Below, piece after piece: positions 18,882 to 27,594 of a DNA stretch of 64,000 bases. The notes under the pieces are model-generated. The model saw only the letters and a list, made by a program, of their open reading frames with translations. It did no database searches and was not told the DNA's origin. Within the stretch, counting starts at the first letter, position 1. Each line of letters opens with the position of its first letter. This stretch comes from Alcanivorax limicola. GTDB lineage: Bacteria; Pseudomonadota; Gammaproteobacteria; Pseudomonadales; Alcanivoracaceae. The DNA lies in the NCBI RefSeq assembly GCF_019931215.1, contig NZ_JAIOUB010000001.1, positions 496,001 to 560,000 of the forward strand, written 5' to 3'. Position numbers and translations under genes: made by a program.

Positions 18882-20329
18882 GCGGAGGCCTCCGCGATGG
18901 CAATGGATTGGCCCCGGGCGATGCCCGCCGATGGCAGCGTGCAACCGAGCAGGGCCTCTGCCGCGCGGTGCGCCAGGGCCATAATGGTCAGTGACGGATT
19001 GATGCCCGGCGCGCTGGGAAACAGGCTGCCATCCACCACATGCAGACGCGGCATGCCATGTACCGCAAATTCCGGGTTGACCACAGACGTATCGCGTTGC
19101 ACACCCTGTGCGCAGCCGCCCATCAGGTGTAACCCGATGCCCGTGGGCGCCTGCATGACCTCCTTCGCGCCGGTCACCCGGTAGATATCGCGTATGACCT
19201 GCAAGCCCTCCCGCGCACGTCGACGCTCGGGTGCGCCCAGGGATTTGCGAATATTCAGCTGGCCGTTGCGCCCCAGTGACAGGCGTCCCGGGGTGACATC
19301 GCGCACCGCGACTTCTATACAGGCCAGATGCCGGTAGCCCCGCATCAGGCGCTGGTGCATCTGCGCGCCGCCGGGCAACAGATAGGCGGCGGCGACCGGC
19401 CCCATGAACACGTTTTCGAGTTTGAAGCCCGCCGCGCGAAAACGCGGATCATCGGATTTGAGTGCCTGGAAGCTGCCCCGGTGTGCGTCCACCGGTTCGG
19501 CATAACGGGCAAAGGTGACAAACTGGGGGTGACAGAAGAAGCCTTTCCCCAAGGCTGGCAAGGCATGAGTGAGCCCGGAGTTCATCAGAATACGGCTGCT
19601 GCCCAGTGTCCCGGCAGCGAGAACGCATTGCGCACCGAAGAACTGCACCTGCTCCTGGCCCACCCGGCCGTATACCGTCACGCCGGCGCTGCCGTGCACC
19701 ACACCGTGCACATGACAGCCGGTGACAATTTCCAGGCCGTGCTGCTCTGCTCTGGGCAGAAAGGTTGCGGCCATGCTCTGCTTGGAGCTCCGCGGGCAGC
19801 CGCCCAGACAGCGCATGCAGTCATTCCCTGCTGACACATCACAGCGGGACTGCCCGCGACGCAATGGCGCGCGCCGATAGCCCAGCTGATCAAAGCCGTC
19901 GGCATAGATGCGCGCATTGCCGTTCCAGTCGCTCTCGGGGATCGATTGCAGCGACAGATCGGCCTCGACGGCATCATAGTGGCGCCCGAGTGCTGTCACA
20001 TTGAAGCTATCGATGCTGCTGCGCTCGGCCCAGTCATCCAGCGCCACACTGTCAAAGCGGTCCAGCAGACACTGGTTGATGACCGTGCCGCCGCCAAGCA
20101 CCCGACCGCGCATCAACATCAATGACGCGTCATGGCTTGGCTCAACACCGCCGCTCCACATCAGGCGAGCGCTGGCATCCAGCTCGTTGTCCGGGTAGTC
20201 CTTCGCCTGCCAGCGCTGCCCGGCCTCCAGCACCAGCACGCGCTTGCCGGCACGCGACAGATGGAAAGCCAGCACGCCGCCGCCAGCGCCGGAACCGACA
20301 ATGATGTAGTCATAGCGGGAAAGTGTCAC
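18878..20329 (-). CDS. GMC-family FAD-dependent alcohol oxidoreductase
   Basis: A 483-residue flavoprotein of the glucose-methanol-choline family. The ADP-binding motif GSGAGGG is at residues 12-18, VLGGGTVINQC is the second signature, and the C-terminal MGGCAQG and NPSLTIMALAHRAAE segments are those of long-chain alcohol or cholesterol oxidase relatives. A CMRCLGGCPRSSK cysteine cluster near residue 174 is typical of this short branch. The start is GTG with AGGA six bases before. It heads a four-gene operon with an accessory protein, ALDH and a PLP enzyme. Probable role: oxidation of a fatty or sterol-type alcohol to the aldehyde; electron acceptor unknown. Confidence 0.85.
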   Translation of the reverse strand: MTLSRYDYIIVGSGAGGGVLAFHLSRAGKRVLVLEAGQRWQAKDYPDNELDASARLMWSGGVEPSHDASLMLMRGRVLGGGTVINQCLLDRFDSVALDDWAERSSIDSFNVTALGRHYDAVEADLSLQSIPESDWNGNARIYADGFDQLGYRRAPLRRGQSRCDVSAGNDCMRCLGGCPRSSKQSMAATFLPRAEQHGLEIVTGCHVHGVVHGSAGVTVYGRVGQEQVQFFGAQCVLAAGTLGSSRILMNSGLTHALPALGKGFFCHPQFVTFARYAEPVDAHRGSFQALKSDDPRFRAAGFKLENVFMGPVAAAYLLPGGAQMHQRLMRGYRHLACIEVAVRDVTPGRLSLGRNGQLNIRKSLGAPERRRAREGLQVIRDIYRVTGAKEVMQAPTGIGLHLMGGCAQGVQRDTSVVNPEFAVHGMPRLHVVDGSLFPSAPGINPSLTIMALAHRAAEALLGCTLPSAGIARGQSIAIAEASA

Positions 20330-20358
20330 AACGGTTCCTGATCATCCCTGTGAAGTTT

Positions 20359-20370
20359 GCACTATAGTAC
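20359..20370. promoter_or_regulatory. Palindromic promoter/operator candidate before the GMC operon
   Basis: GCACTATAGTAC is a 12-bp palindrome with one mismatch, 29 bases before the GMC start. On the minus strand its TATAGT core can serve as a -10, with TGGCCA 17 bases upstream as a weak -35. A TetR-type regulator is encoded immediately upstream, and a very similar sequence (GCACGATAGTGC) precedes the ceramidase gene. Regulatory role is inferred. Confidence 0.4.
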
Positions 20371-20479
20371 ACATAAGTCCATTTGGCCAGTGAGCGCTGT
20401 CACGGTTTCTCGACGCCCACACAGCCCCGTATCGCTGCGTACACGAGCAAAACGGGGCATGGGCGCAGCTATGACGGGG

Positions 20480-21115
20480 TCAGGATGCGGCGGCAAACTC
20501 GCTGGAAGACCAGTTCAGCATACCGAGCACAACGACACGCATCTGTTGAGCGGTACGCGCTCGCAACGCTTTCATGGCCTCGGCGTTATGCCGCAGACCC
20601 AGCATATCCTGGGATGTGGTGAGCACCGCGCGTACCAACAGATCGGCCACCATGAAGCGTTCGGCGTCGGAGAGATGGTTGGCGAAGCCGATGCGGGCAA
20701 GATCATCGGCCAGATCGTAGCCAAAGCGCACTGTGTGCATGCGCAGGGCCTTGCGTAAGGTGGCGCTGCCGCCGGTAATCTCGCGGCCGAAGAAGAGAAA
20801 TTCCTGGGCGTGCTCGAGGACGAAATCGAAAAACACATCAACAGAGGAGATCAGCAACCCCTCCATAGTGACAGTGTCGTGTCGCAAGGCGCGCATCTGG
20901 GAGCGCAGCTCCGGCAGCGCCTCCTCAACGATCGCCAGGCCAAGATTGTCCATTGTCTGAAAATGCCGGTAGAAGGCGGTAGGCACCACACCGGCTGTGC
21001 GCGTCACTTCACGCAAGCTGAGACTGCTGAAAGCGCGGCCGTTGGCCACCATCTCCAGTGCTGCACTGACCAGCGCGGCGCGGGTCCGTTGTTTCTGTTC
21101 TGCTCTGACGCCCAT
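20480..21115 (-). CDS. FabR-like TetR-family transcriptional regulator
   Basis: A 211-residue TetR repressor. The N-terminal helix-turn-helix (MGVRAEQKQRTRAALV ... SLSLREVTRTAG, then FYRHF, to about residue 52) matches FabR of enterobacteria and pseudomonads very closely; FabR senses the unsaturated acyl-CoA/ACP pool and represses unsaturated fatty acid genes. The frame is open to 21169, but ATG 21115 starts at the FabR-type MGVRA and has GGAGG. It lies 150 bases before the GMC operon on the same strand and may control it. No match to the FabR consensus operator was seen nearby, so the target is inferred. Confidence 0.82.
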   Translation of the reverse strand: MGVRAEQKQRTRAALVSAALEMVANGRAFSSLSLREVTRTAGVVPTAFYRHFQTMDNLGLAIVEEALPELRSQMRALRHDTVTMEGLLISSVDVFFDFVLEHAQEFLFFGREITGGSATLRKALRMHTVRFGYDLADDLARIGFANHLSDAERFMVADLLVRAVLTTSQDMLGLRHNAEAMKALRARTAQQMRVVVLGMLNWSSSEFAAAS

Positions 21116-21398
21116 GGGGCTTGTCCTCCCGAGTGGCCGGCAAGGCCGGAGCCAATTGGCGCCAAGCATCCTTGCGACTACTTATTATTGTCATAACATT
21201 ATTGTCGTTGCGGCGGACATCCTGCCGCAGTGTTCACTGAATACGCCGGTTCGCAGTCAAGGTCAAACGAACAAAGGTCTGATCATTCTAGAACTATAAT
21301 TAGCTTTGCATCACATCATGCTGATAAATAAGCAATTGAGATGGCTTTAACGCGCTGTCAGAAAAAAACGGTTACCAAATTCCGACGATCGTCATCCG

Positions 21399-22256
21399 CT
21401 ATCTGACGAACAAGCCGCCGGCCCCGCCCTGCCCTGTCGGCAAGTCACTCAGCGTGGCGAACCAGTCTTGCAGCGACGCCAGCTGCTCGGCGAGCACATA
21501 CGGCGGATTGATCACCAGCACGCCTGATCCGTGCATGCCCGCACCGGACTTGCGCACGATCAGCTCACTTTGCACGACATCACCGGGCACGACGGCGCGC
21601 AGCGAGCGCAGCATACGTTCATGACGCGCGTCCGGGAGCAGCGGGTACCAGAGCAGGTACACGCCAGTGCTCCAGCGTTTCAGTGCCTGCGTGAGCGCTT
21701 TGGCCATGGCGCTGTAGTCATCGCGCAGCTCATAGCTGGGATCCAGGATGGCCAGCCCCCGTCTCGGGGTCGGTGGCAGCATCCCGGTCATCGCCTCAAG
21801 CGCATCGCGCTTGTGCAACTGGACCCGAGGGCGCGGCTTGCTGGTAATCGGCCGGAACAGCTCGGCCAACGCGCCGAATTCCATCGGATGCAGCTCACAG
21901 CAGGTCAGCCGTACCTCGTCGCCCCCCACATGGCGGGCAATAAGTGGTGATCCCGGATAGCGCACCAGGGTGCCTTTGGCGACGCCCTTGTTGACGCTCA
22001 TGAGCGCCTCGCGATAGTCATCCAGCAACGTCGGCCAGGGCTGCTGATCCAGCAACCGCATGATGCCCGCCGCCGCCTCACCTGTTTTTGCTGCCTGGGC
22101 ACCGTGCAAGTCATATCGCCCGCGGCCGGCGTAAAAATCCAGCACCGACAGCGGGCCGGGTTTGCGGCGCAGATACGCCAGAATGAGAGAAAGCACGACA
22201 TGCTTGTGCACGTCTGCGAAGTTACCGGCGTGGTAGCCATGTTGATAGCTGAGCAT
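21399..22256 (-). CDS. rlmJ: 23S rRNA (adenine(2030)-N6)-methyltransferase
   Basis: A 285-residue SAM-dependent methyltransferase that modifies A2030 of 23S rRNA. The N-terminus MLSYQHGYHAGNFADVHKH and the LDFYAGRGRYDL SAM-binding stretch are RlmJ hallmarks. The catalytic D-P-P-Y motif reads DPSY (about residue 172), while a later NPPY is retained. Its ribosome site AGGAGG sits inside the last codons of glpD, two bases separate the genes, and translation is probably coupled. Identity is secure; the functional effect of the Pro to Ser change is not known. Confidence 0.93.
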   Translation of the reverse strand: MLSYQHGYHAGNFADVHKHVVLSLILAYLRRKPGPLSVLDFYAGRGRYDLHGAQAAKTGEAAAGIMRLLDQQPWPTLLDDYREALMSVNKGVAKGTLVRYPGSPLIARHVGGDEVRLTCCELHPMEFGALAELFRPITSKPRPRVQLHKRDALEAMTGMLPPTPRRGLAILDPSYELRDDYSAMAKALTQALKRWSTGVYLLWYPLLPDARHERMLRSLRAVVPGDVVQSELIVRKSGAGMHGSGVLVINPPYVLAEQLASLQDWFATLSDLPTGQGGAGGLFVR

Positions 22257-22258
22257 GA

Positions 22259-23773
22259 TCAGGCCTCCTGCACGCTGTAACTGTCTTGAATGATGTCCAG
22301 ATACCGTTGCACTTCCACCTCCCAGCGGGATTGATCCCAGCCCAGCCGTTCACAGACCAGCTTCGCCAGAACCGGCAATCGCTCTTCGCCACCGCGAGGC
22401 AGCATGTTGCCCAACCGGGTACGACGCAACATCAGGTCATCCAGGTGTTGCACCATTTCGTGCTGCAGAACCCAGTCGATCTCGGCCAACAGGGCATCGC
22501 CCTCCGGCCAGCGTCGCAGCGGGTGCCCCAGCCCGGTCGGAATAGCGCTGTTCTGCGCAAACCGGGGGCCAGCCCGCCGCAGCGCACGGTGCCTGTGACG
22601 ATCAATAAAACCGGCCACAGCCAGCGCATCCAGTGCAATCACGCGAAAGGTGGTCAATTTGCCGCCACTGACGGTGATGACGCCATCGTGTGACCAGACG
22701 GCATGGTCGCGGCGCTCGCTGGACGGGTCGCCGCCCTTGCCGGAGGCGATGATCGGCCGCACCCCGGCCATGGTGGACAGAATATCGGCATCCGTCAGCT
22801 GCACATCGGGGAAAAACCCGTTGACCAGTTCCAGCAGGTAGTCGATTTCTTTCCGGGTTGCCCGGGGCTCACGGTCCGGGTCGTCGCGGTGGTCCAGATC
22901 TGTGGTGCCAATGCAGGTTTCTCCCTCCCAGGGGAAGACAAACACCGGCCGACCATCGCGAGGGTTGACCAGTGTCAGGCATTCGGACAACGGCAGACGT
23001 TGCGCCGGCACAAACAGATGGCTGCCGCGCTGGGGCCGCACGCGCGCAGGCGTGCCAGACAGCTGATCCGCCCAGGCGCCGGTGGCATTGATGACACGCC
23101 GGGCCACTAATGTGGCCGTAACCGGCGTGCCGCCTCGGACTGGATCTGCCTTCGCCGCATGATCCGTCACGCTCAGCGTCAGATCGCCGTTCGACCGTCG
23201 CGATACATCGTTTACCCCGCAATAGTTGATCGCCCGGCCCCCCTCCTCCACAGCGTCATGCAAGATACGCATCACCAGGCGACTGTCATCGGTCAGGGCG
23301 TCGGTATAGCGCATGGCGCCGGTAAGCGCCCGGGTATCAAGGGCCGGGACACGTTGCGCCAGGTCATCGGCGCTGACCCAGCGGTGGTCGCGCACCCCTG
23401 CCAGCAGGTCGTAGAACCACAGCGCCACCGTCATCGCCCAGCGGCCGGGGAACTGCCCACGCCGCAACGGGAACAGATAGCTCTGGCGCACCACCAGACC
23501 GGGCAAATGCCGCAACAGATGCTCCCGCTCCTGCAGGGACTCCCGCGTCAGGCGGATATCGCCCTGCTTGAGATAGCGCAAGCCGCCATGCACCATTTTT
23601 GATGATCTACTTGAGGTTCCATAGCTAAAATCATGTTTTTCAACAAGAAGAGCTTTAATTCCAAGCTGTGCCGCTTGATGCAGAATGCCTGCACCCGTGA
23701 TCCCGCCACCAATGACGATCAGATCCCAGCGCGTGTCTGCCAGCTTCACCAGATCCGGCCTGCTCCCGAGCAT
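22259..23773 (-). CDS. glpD: Aerobic glycerol-3-phosphate dehydrogenase
   Basis: A 504-residue FAD enzyme on the inner membrane that oxidises sn-glycerol 3-phosphate to dihydroxyacetone phosphate and feeds electrons to quinone. The FAD motif IGGGITGAGILHQAA is near residue 21, followed by the GlpD signature SSRSSKMVHGGLRYL. The length is normal. The ATG has AAGGAG. No glpF, glpK or glpR is adjacent; instead it is coupled to rlmJ downstream and divergent from an acetyltransferase. In lipid degraders it would use glycerol released from triacylglycerols or phospholipids. Confidence 0.95.
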   Translation of the reverse strand: MLGSRPDLVKLADTRWDLIVIGGGITGAGILHQAAQLGIKALLVEKHDFSYGTSSRSSKMVHGGLRYLKQGDIRLTRESLQEREHLLRHLPGLVVRQSYLFPLRRGQFPGRWAMTVALWFYDLLAGVRDHRWVSADDLAQRVPALDTRALTGAMRYTDALTDDSRLVMRILHDAVEEGGRAINYCGVNDVSRRSNGDLTLSVTDHAAKADPVRGGTPVTATLVARRVINATGAWADQLSGTPARVRPQRGSHLFVPAQRLPLSECLTLVNPRDGRPVFVFPWEGETCIGTTDLDHRDDPDREPRATRKEIDYLLELVNGFFPDVQLTDADILSTMAGVRPIIASGKGGDPSSERRDHAVWSHDGVITVSGGKLTTFRVIALDALAVAGFIDRHRHRALRRAGPRFAQNSAIPTGLGHPLRRWPEGDALLAEIDWVLQHEMVQHLDDLMLRRTRLGNMLPRGGEERLPVLAKLVCERLGWDQSRWEVEVQRYLDIIQDSYSVQEA

Positions 23774-23902
23774 GTATTACTCCTTGTCACAATCTTTACT
23801 GTCCCGGCAACGCCTCACGGCGCACAATGCTTTATCACTTTTTCCACAATATGCCCGTCTGGCTGGCCTGCGCCGGACCGGCGGCATCAAGGACCACCCC
23901 GC

Positions 23903-24559
23903 ATGCCCGATATACGCCGCGCCGGGGCCACCGATCTGCCGCTGCTGGCCTCTACCCTCGCCCGGGCTTTTCGGGATGACCCCTTCTGGCGCTGGATGGC
24001 GGTGCCCGATCAGCACTACACGCGGCGTCTGGAGGCCGCCTTCCTGGCCCAGTTGCGCCACCTTGCCCTGCCCTCCGGGCTGATACACACGGTAGAGTCC
24101 CGCCAGGCCGCTGCACTCTGGTCGCCGCCGGGTACCTGGGGCAGCAGCCTCCTGTCACACTTTCGTTTCCTGCCCGAACTGGTCCGGCTGTGCGGCGTCC
24201 TGCGGCTGCCCGCCCGGCTGCACGGTATTCGCCGGGTGCAGGCACTGCACCCGGTGACGCCGCATTTCTATCTGCAGATCATTGGTGTCGACCCCCGCGC
24301 CCAGGGCCGCGGACTTTGCCGTCTGTTGCTGGATAACGTACTCACACAATGTGACCGCAGCGCATTGCCCGCCTATCTGGAAACCTGTAATCCGGACAAC
24401 GTGCCTCTGTACCAGCACTTCGGCTTTGACGTATTGCACGAACTGTCGCTGCCCGATGACGGCCCGACGGTCTGGTGCATGTGGCGCGCTACGTCAACCA
24501 GCGGCGCCAGCGAGACATCTGCGGCCGCGCCACGTCACGATCGCGCGCCAGATCGCTGA
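23903..24559 (+). CDS. GNAT-family N-acetyltransferase
   Basis: A 218-residue acetyltransferase. The N-terminus (PDIRRAGATDLPLLASTLARAF) and the acetyl-CoA loop LQIIGVDPRAQGRGLCRLLL (R/Q-x-x-G-x-G/A form) are those of GNAT enzymes related to YkwB- or N-acetyltransferase-domain proteins. The final strand is FGFDVLHELSLPDDGP. The frame opens earlier, but ATG 23903 has AAGGA and begins the domain. The last 71 bases overlap the 3' end of the convergent acyltransferase gene, an unusually long overlap, although both frames are well preserved there. The substrate is unknown. Confidence 0.82.
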   Translation: MPDIRRAGATDLPLLASTLARAFRDDPFWRWMAVPDQHYTRRLEAAFLAQLRHLALPSGLIHTVESRQAAALWSPPGTWGSSLLSHFRFLPELVRLCGVLRLPARLHGIRRVQALHPVTPHFYLQIIGVDPRAQGRGLCRLLLDNVLTQCDRSALPAYLETCNPDNVPLYQHFGFDVLHELSLPDDGPTVWCMWRATSTSGASETSAAAPRHDRAPDR

Positions 24560-25328
24560 TCATGCCTTCTATCGTCCCCGCAACCTGCTCACGCAGATCC
24601 CAGAGCACCTGCGTCTCATCCTGACGGCCAGCCCAGGGCGCAGCGTCAGTGGCGATCGGGGCACCGATACGAAAATGGAAGGGCTCCGGACGCGGCAACG
24701 GCAGCGGCCCGAGTCCCTTCACCCAGGGCATGAAAAGATCCCCGTTGCGCAAAGCCTGCCTTGCCCGAGGCAGCCTGAGCAGGCTCCGACCAAGCCGTGA
24801 GGCGGTAAAATCATTGCCGTCATAAAGAATATCAAACGCTTCATCACACCCGACGGACGCAAAAGGAATGATGTCATAGCCGTGGCTGATGGCCATATAG
24901 GCAAATCCCGTGCGCTTCTTCCAGACCAGTCGGTTGATCTCGTCACGCCGCTTGGCGACCTCCCGGGCGCCGCCAGGAAACACCAGCACATGCTGCCGGG
25001 CCGCCATCAGGGCATGGCAGTTCTCTCGCGTGCCCGGCACCGCACCGAAGTGCGTCAGCAAACGCCCCCAACCCGGTGTGCGGAAGTGAAAGTGGTCTCC
25101 CAGACTGCGCGGGTAGACACCGGTCTGTCGATACAGGGCACTCACGAACAAGGGCGAATCGATAATGCCGAACAATGCGTGGTTGCCGACGAAGAGCGCC
25201 GGGCGCGCAGGATTCACGTGCTCGGTACCACTGATCTGCGGTGAAAAGTACCAGCGAGACGGCGCCATCAATCGTCGCAACAAGCGCTCTGGTGGCGGCA
25301 CGAAGTCTTCCAAGGGGAAATCAGGCAT
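24489..25328 (-). CDS. LPLAT/MGAT-like acyltransferase
   Basis: A 279-residue lysophospholipid-acyltransferase-family protein. The catalytic block is VGNHALFGIIDSP, in which His and Asp are six residues apart as in monoacyl/diacylglycerol acyltransferase-like LPLATs, and the second block is VFPGGAREV. It probably transfers acyl groups to glycerolipids at the inner membrane and could be part of neutral lipid or phospholipid synthesis. The open frame continues to 25526; ATG 25328 is chosen because the domain starts soon after, but its ribosome site is poor and a start farther upstream is possible. It is divergent from the OmpA-like lipoprotein and convergent with the acetyltransferase. Confidence 0.78.
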   Translation of the reverse strand: MPDFPLEDFVPPPERLLRRLMAPSRWYFSPQISGTEHVNPARPALFVGNHALFGIIDSPLFVSALYRQTGVYPRSLGDHFHFRTPGWGRLLTHFGAVPGTRENCHALMAARQHVLVFPGGAREVAKRRDEINRLVWKKRTGFAYMAISHGYDIIPFASVGCDEAFDILYDGNDFTASRLGRSLLRLPRARQALRNGDLFMPWVKGLGPLPLPRPEPFHFRIGAPIATDAAPWAGRQDETQVLWDLREQVAGTIEGMISDLARDRDVARPQMSRWRRWLT

Positions 25329-25524
25329 AGCATTGCGTTCCAGCCATTGTTCAAATCGGCCACAGTATCCCTGTCGGCCTCGCAAATGCCCAGCGCTTGT
25401 TTGTGTTGATCCGCTGGATGGCGTGGATTGATCTTCCGTCTTTTCGGCGTTTGCCGTAATGTTAGGCACTGGTTCTCCGGCCAAAAACAGATTGATGGTC
25501 ACAACAAAACTCTCAGGAGCAAAC

Positions 25525-26190
25525 ATGAAGATTATTGCCGCAAGTGCCTTGCTGGCTGGCGCGCTGGCCCTTACAGGCTGTCAAACCACTGACCCGTACA
25601 CCGGGGAACAGAGAACATCCCGAGCCGCCACAGGCGCCGGCATCGGTGCGGCCGTGGGCGCTTTGGTAGGGATTGCCACCTCTGACAGTGCCAAGGAACG
25701 CAAGCGTCGCGCCCTGGCGGGTGCCGGTATTGGCGCAGTGGCAGGTGGTGGCGTGGGCTACTACATGGACGTCCAGGAGCGCGAACTGCGTGAGAAGCTC
25801 CAGGGCACAGGCGTTTCAGTGACCCGCGATGGTGACAACATCATCCTCAACATGCCGGGCAACGTCACTTTCGATACGGACGCATACCAGGTCAAGTCCC
25901 AGTTCATGCCGGTTCTGGATTCTGTATCCGAGGTCCTGAAAGAGTACCGTTCGACCATGATTCAGGTGGGCGGTCATACGGACAGCACCGGCAGCGTGCA
26001 GTACAACATGCTGCTCTCTCAGCAGCGCGCTCAGTCTGTGAGCAATGCCCTCGCCGGTTTCGGTGTTGAGCAGGTGCGCATGGATATCGTCGGTTTCGGC
26101 CCGCATCAGCCCGCAGCGACCAACGACACCGCCGCAGGTCGTGCGCAGAACCGTCGTGTTGAACTGACGTTGCTGCCCTACACGAACTAA
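25525..26190 (+). CDS. OmpA-family lipoprotein with glycine zipper (YiaD-like)
   Basis: A 221-residue outer-membrane lipoprotein: signal peptide with lipobox LALTGC (Cys19), a glycine-zipper segment (about residues 38-85, repeats of GAGIGA), then an OmpA C-terminal peptidoglycan-binding domain (about 105-221) with VTFDTDAY, GGHTDSTGS and AGRAQNRRVEL. The final NRRVEL is the conserved peptidoglycan contact. The architecture matches YiaD/PAL-type proteins. The ATG has AGGAG. It stands alone with a strong terminator immediately downstream. Confidence 0.93.
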   Translation: MKIIAASALLAGALALTGCQTTDPYTGEQRTSRAATGAGIGAAVGALVGIATSDSAKERKRRALAGAGIGAVAGGGVGYYMDVQERELREKLQGTGVSVTRDGDNIILNMPGNVTFDTDAYQVKSQFMPVLDSVSEVLKEYRSTMIQVGGHTDSTGSVQYNMLLSQQRAQSVSNALAGFGVEQVRMDIVGFGPHQPAATNDTAAGRAQNRRVELTLLPYTN

Positions 26191-26202
26191 ACCGTGAGCA
26201 AG

Positions 26203-26236
26203 AAGCCGCGAGAGCATTCCTCTCGCGGCTTTTTTT
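26203..26236 (+). terminator. Rho-independent terminator after OmpA-like lipoprotein
   Basis: A 12-bp perfect stem, AAGCCGCGAGAG / CTCTCGCGGCTT, with loop CATTC is followed by seven T. It lies 12 bases after the stop and also faces the convergent exporter gene. Confidence 0.96.
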
Positions 26237-26248
26237 ATGGTTCAGCTT

Positions 26249-27481
26249 TTATGCTTCCTCGCGCACACGCCCCAGGCGCCAGACGGCGAAACTCAAGGGG
26301 ATAAACAGCAGGACCACCAGCCAGTAGGGCCACAATGGCTGGATCTGGTAAAGCCCGGTGCCGATGACCGGACCGAAAATGAATCCCAGTGCCGGACAGG
26401 CGCTCATCAGGCCCGCTACAGCGCCCTGCTCATCCTGACCCACACGCAGACTGGCTGCGCTGCTGACCCCCGGCATGCCCAGGCCCAGGCCCAGACCCAG
26501 CAGTATCACGGACACCGTCACCATCATCTGGCCCGGCGCCCAGATCAGCACCAGCACGCCAGCGCCCATCAAGGGGACAGCCAACCGCAGGATCGCCTCT
26601 GGCGCCCAGCCCAGTCGCTGCACGATAACCGCCTGGGCCAGCAGTGAGGCCAGTGCCGCGCACATCATCGCAATGCCGACGCCGCCCGCTGCCTGCTGGG
26701 GACTCATGCCCAGCCGGTCCTGAAACAGAAAGCCGAGGGTCTGCTGCACGATGGCAAACGCCAGGAACATCATCAGACCGACCAGCAGGATGTCGGTCAG
26801 ACGGCGATCTGTGTAGGCCATGAAACTGGTGCGCAACGTATCGCGCAAAGAGAATGGCGTACTGTTGGGGCCGCGGGCCAGGATATAGGGCGATTCTGGC
26901 AAGGCGCGCATGACCCAGAGCGCCATCAGCGCAGTGACTATGGCCACCAGATACAGCGGCGCCACCAGGCTGATGCCCGCAATCAATCCACCCACCGCCG
27001 GGCCGATCACGGTGCCGAGGTTGTGTGCTGCGCCGATACGCCCCATGGCTTTGGTGCGCGTGGCGGCTTCCGAGGTATCTGCCATATAGGCCGCAGCGGC
27101 CGGCGGCGTGGCCGCCATGACCGAGGCTTGCAGCACGCGGCTGGCGATCAGGGCGGTAACCAGCAAAGCACCGGTGAGCATGCCACGAATACCGAACCAG
27201 AATGCAGTAGCAAACAAGGCGGTGCCGATGGCGTAACCGGTCAGACCAATCACCAGCACCGGCTTGCGGCCCAGGTATTCGCTGCTGCGGCCCCAGACCG
27301 GGCTGGCCAGGGCGAACATCAGCGAGGAGCAGCTGATGATCAGGCCCACTTTGACATCGGCAATGCCTGCGGCACGGCCGAGCGACGGCAGGATGGCAAA
27401 CACCAGGGTCTGGCCCATGCCGGTGGCCGCCACAGCGGCGAGCAGCATGATCTGGGTACGGCGGTCAGCAAGTCGGGACAC
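26249..27481 (-). CDS. MFS multidrug-type transporter
   Basis: A 410-residue inner-membrane transporter with about 12 membrane segments. The loop 2-3 MFS motif is present (GRSSEYLGRKPVL), and the fifth helix has a GxxxGPxxGG antiporter-type motif (GTVIGPAVGG). It belongs to the TetA-like drug exporter group; the substrate is unknown. The start is given as GTG 27481; no good ribosome site is visible, and an ATG at 27448 would give a shorter N-terminus with the first helix still intact. It lies directly after the terminator of the diiron gene. Confidence 0.8.
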   Translation of the reverse strand: MSRLADRRTQIMLLAAVAATGMGQTLVFAILPSLGRAAGIADVKVGLIISCSSLMFALASPVWGRSSEYLGRKPVLVIGLTGYAIGTALFATAFWFGIRGMLTGALLVTALIASRVLQASVMAATPPAAAAYMADTSEAATRTKAMGRIGAAHNLGTVIGPAVGGLIAGISLVAPLYLVAIVTALMALWVMRALPESPYILARGPNSTPFSLRDTLRTSFMAYTDRRLTDILLVGLMMFLAFAIVQQTLGFLFQDRLGMSPQQAAGGVGIAMMCAALASLLAQAVIVQRLGWAPEAILRLAVPLMGAGVLVLIWAPGQMMVTVSVILLGLGLGLGMPGVSSAASLRVGQDEQGAVAGLMSACPALGFIFGPVIGTGLYQIQPLWPYWLVVLLFIPLSFAVWRLGRVREEA

Positions 27482-27509
27482 AGGGCAGCCAGGCAGTGAT
27501 GAGTGGGCG

Positions 27510-27540
27510 AAAAAAAGCGGGCCGGTTTACCGGCCCGCTC
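27510..27540 (-). terminator. Rho-independent terminator after the diiron gene
   Basis: On the minus strand AGCGGGCCGG / CCGGCCCGCT (10-bp perfect stem, loop TAAA) ends in a seven-T tract. It closes the diiron gene transcript 55 bases after its stop. Confidence 0.95.
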
Positions 27541-27594
27541 CAATTATGGTCACTGCCGCCCCTGCCAACAATGGCAGGAACGGCCACAGGAGGG

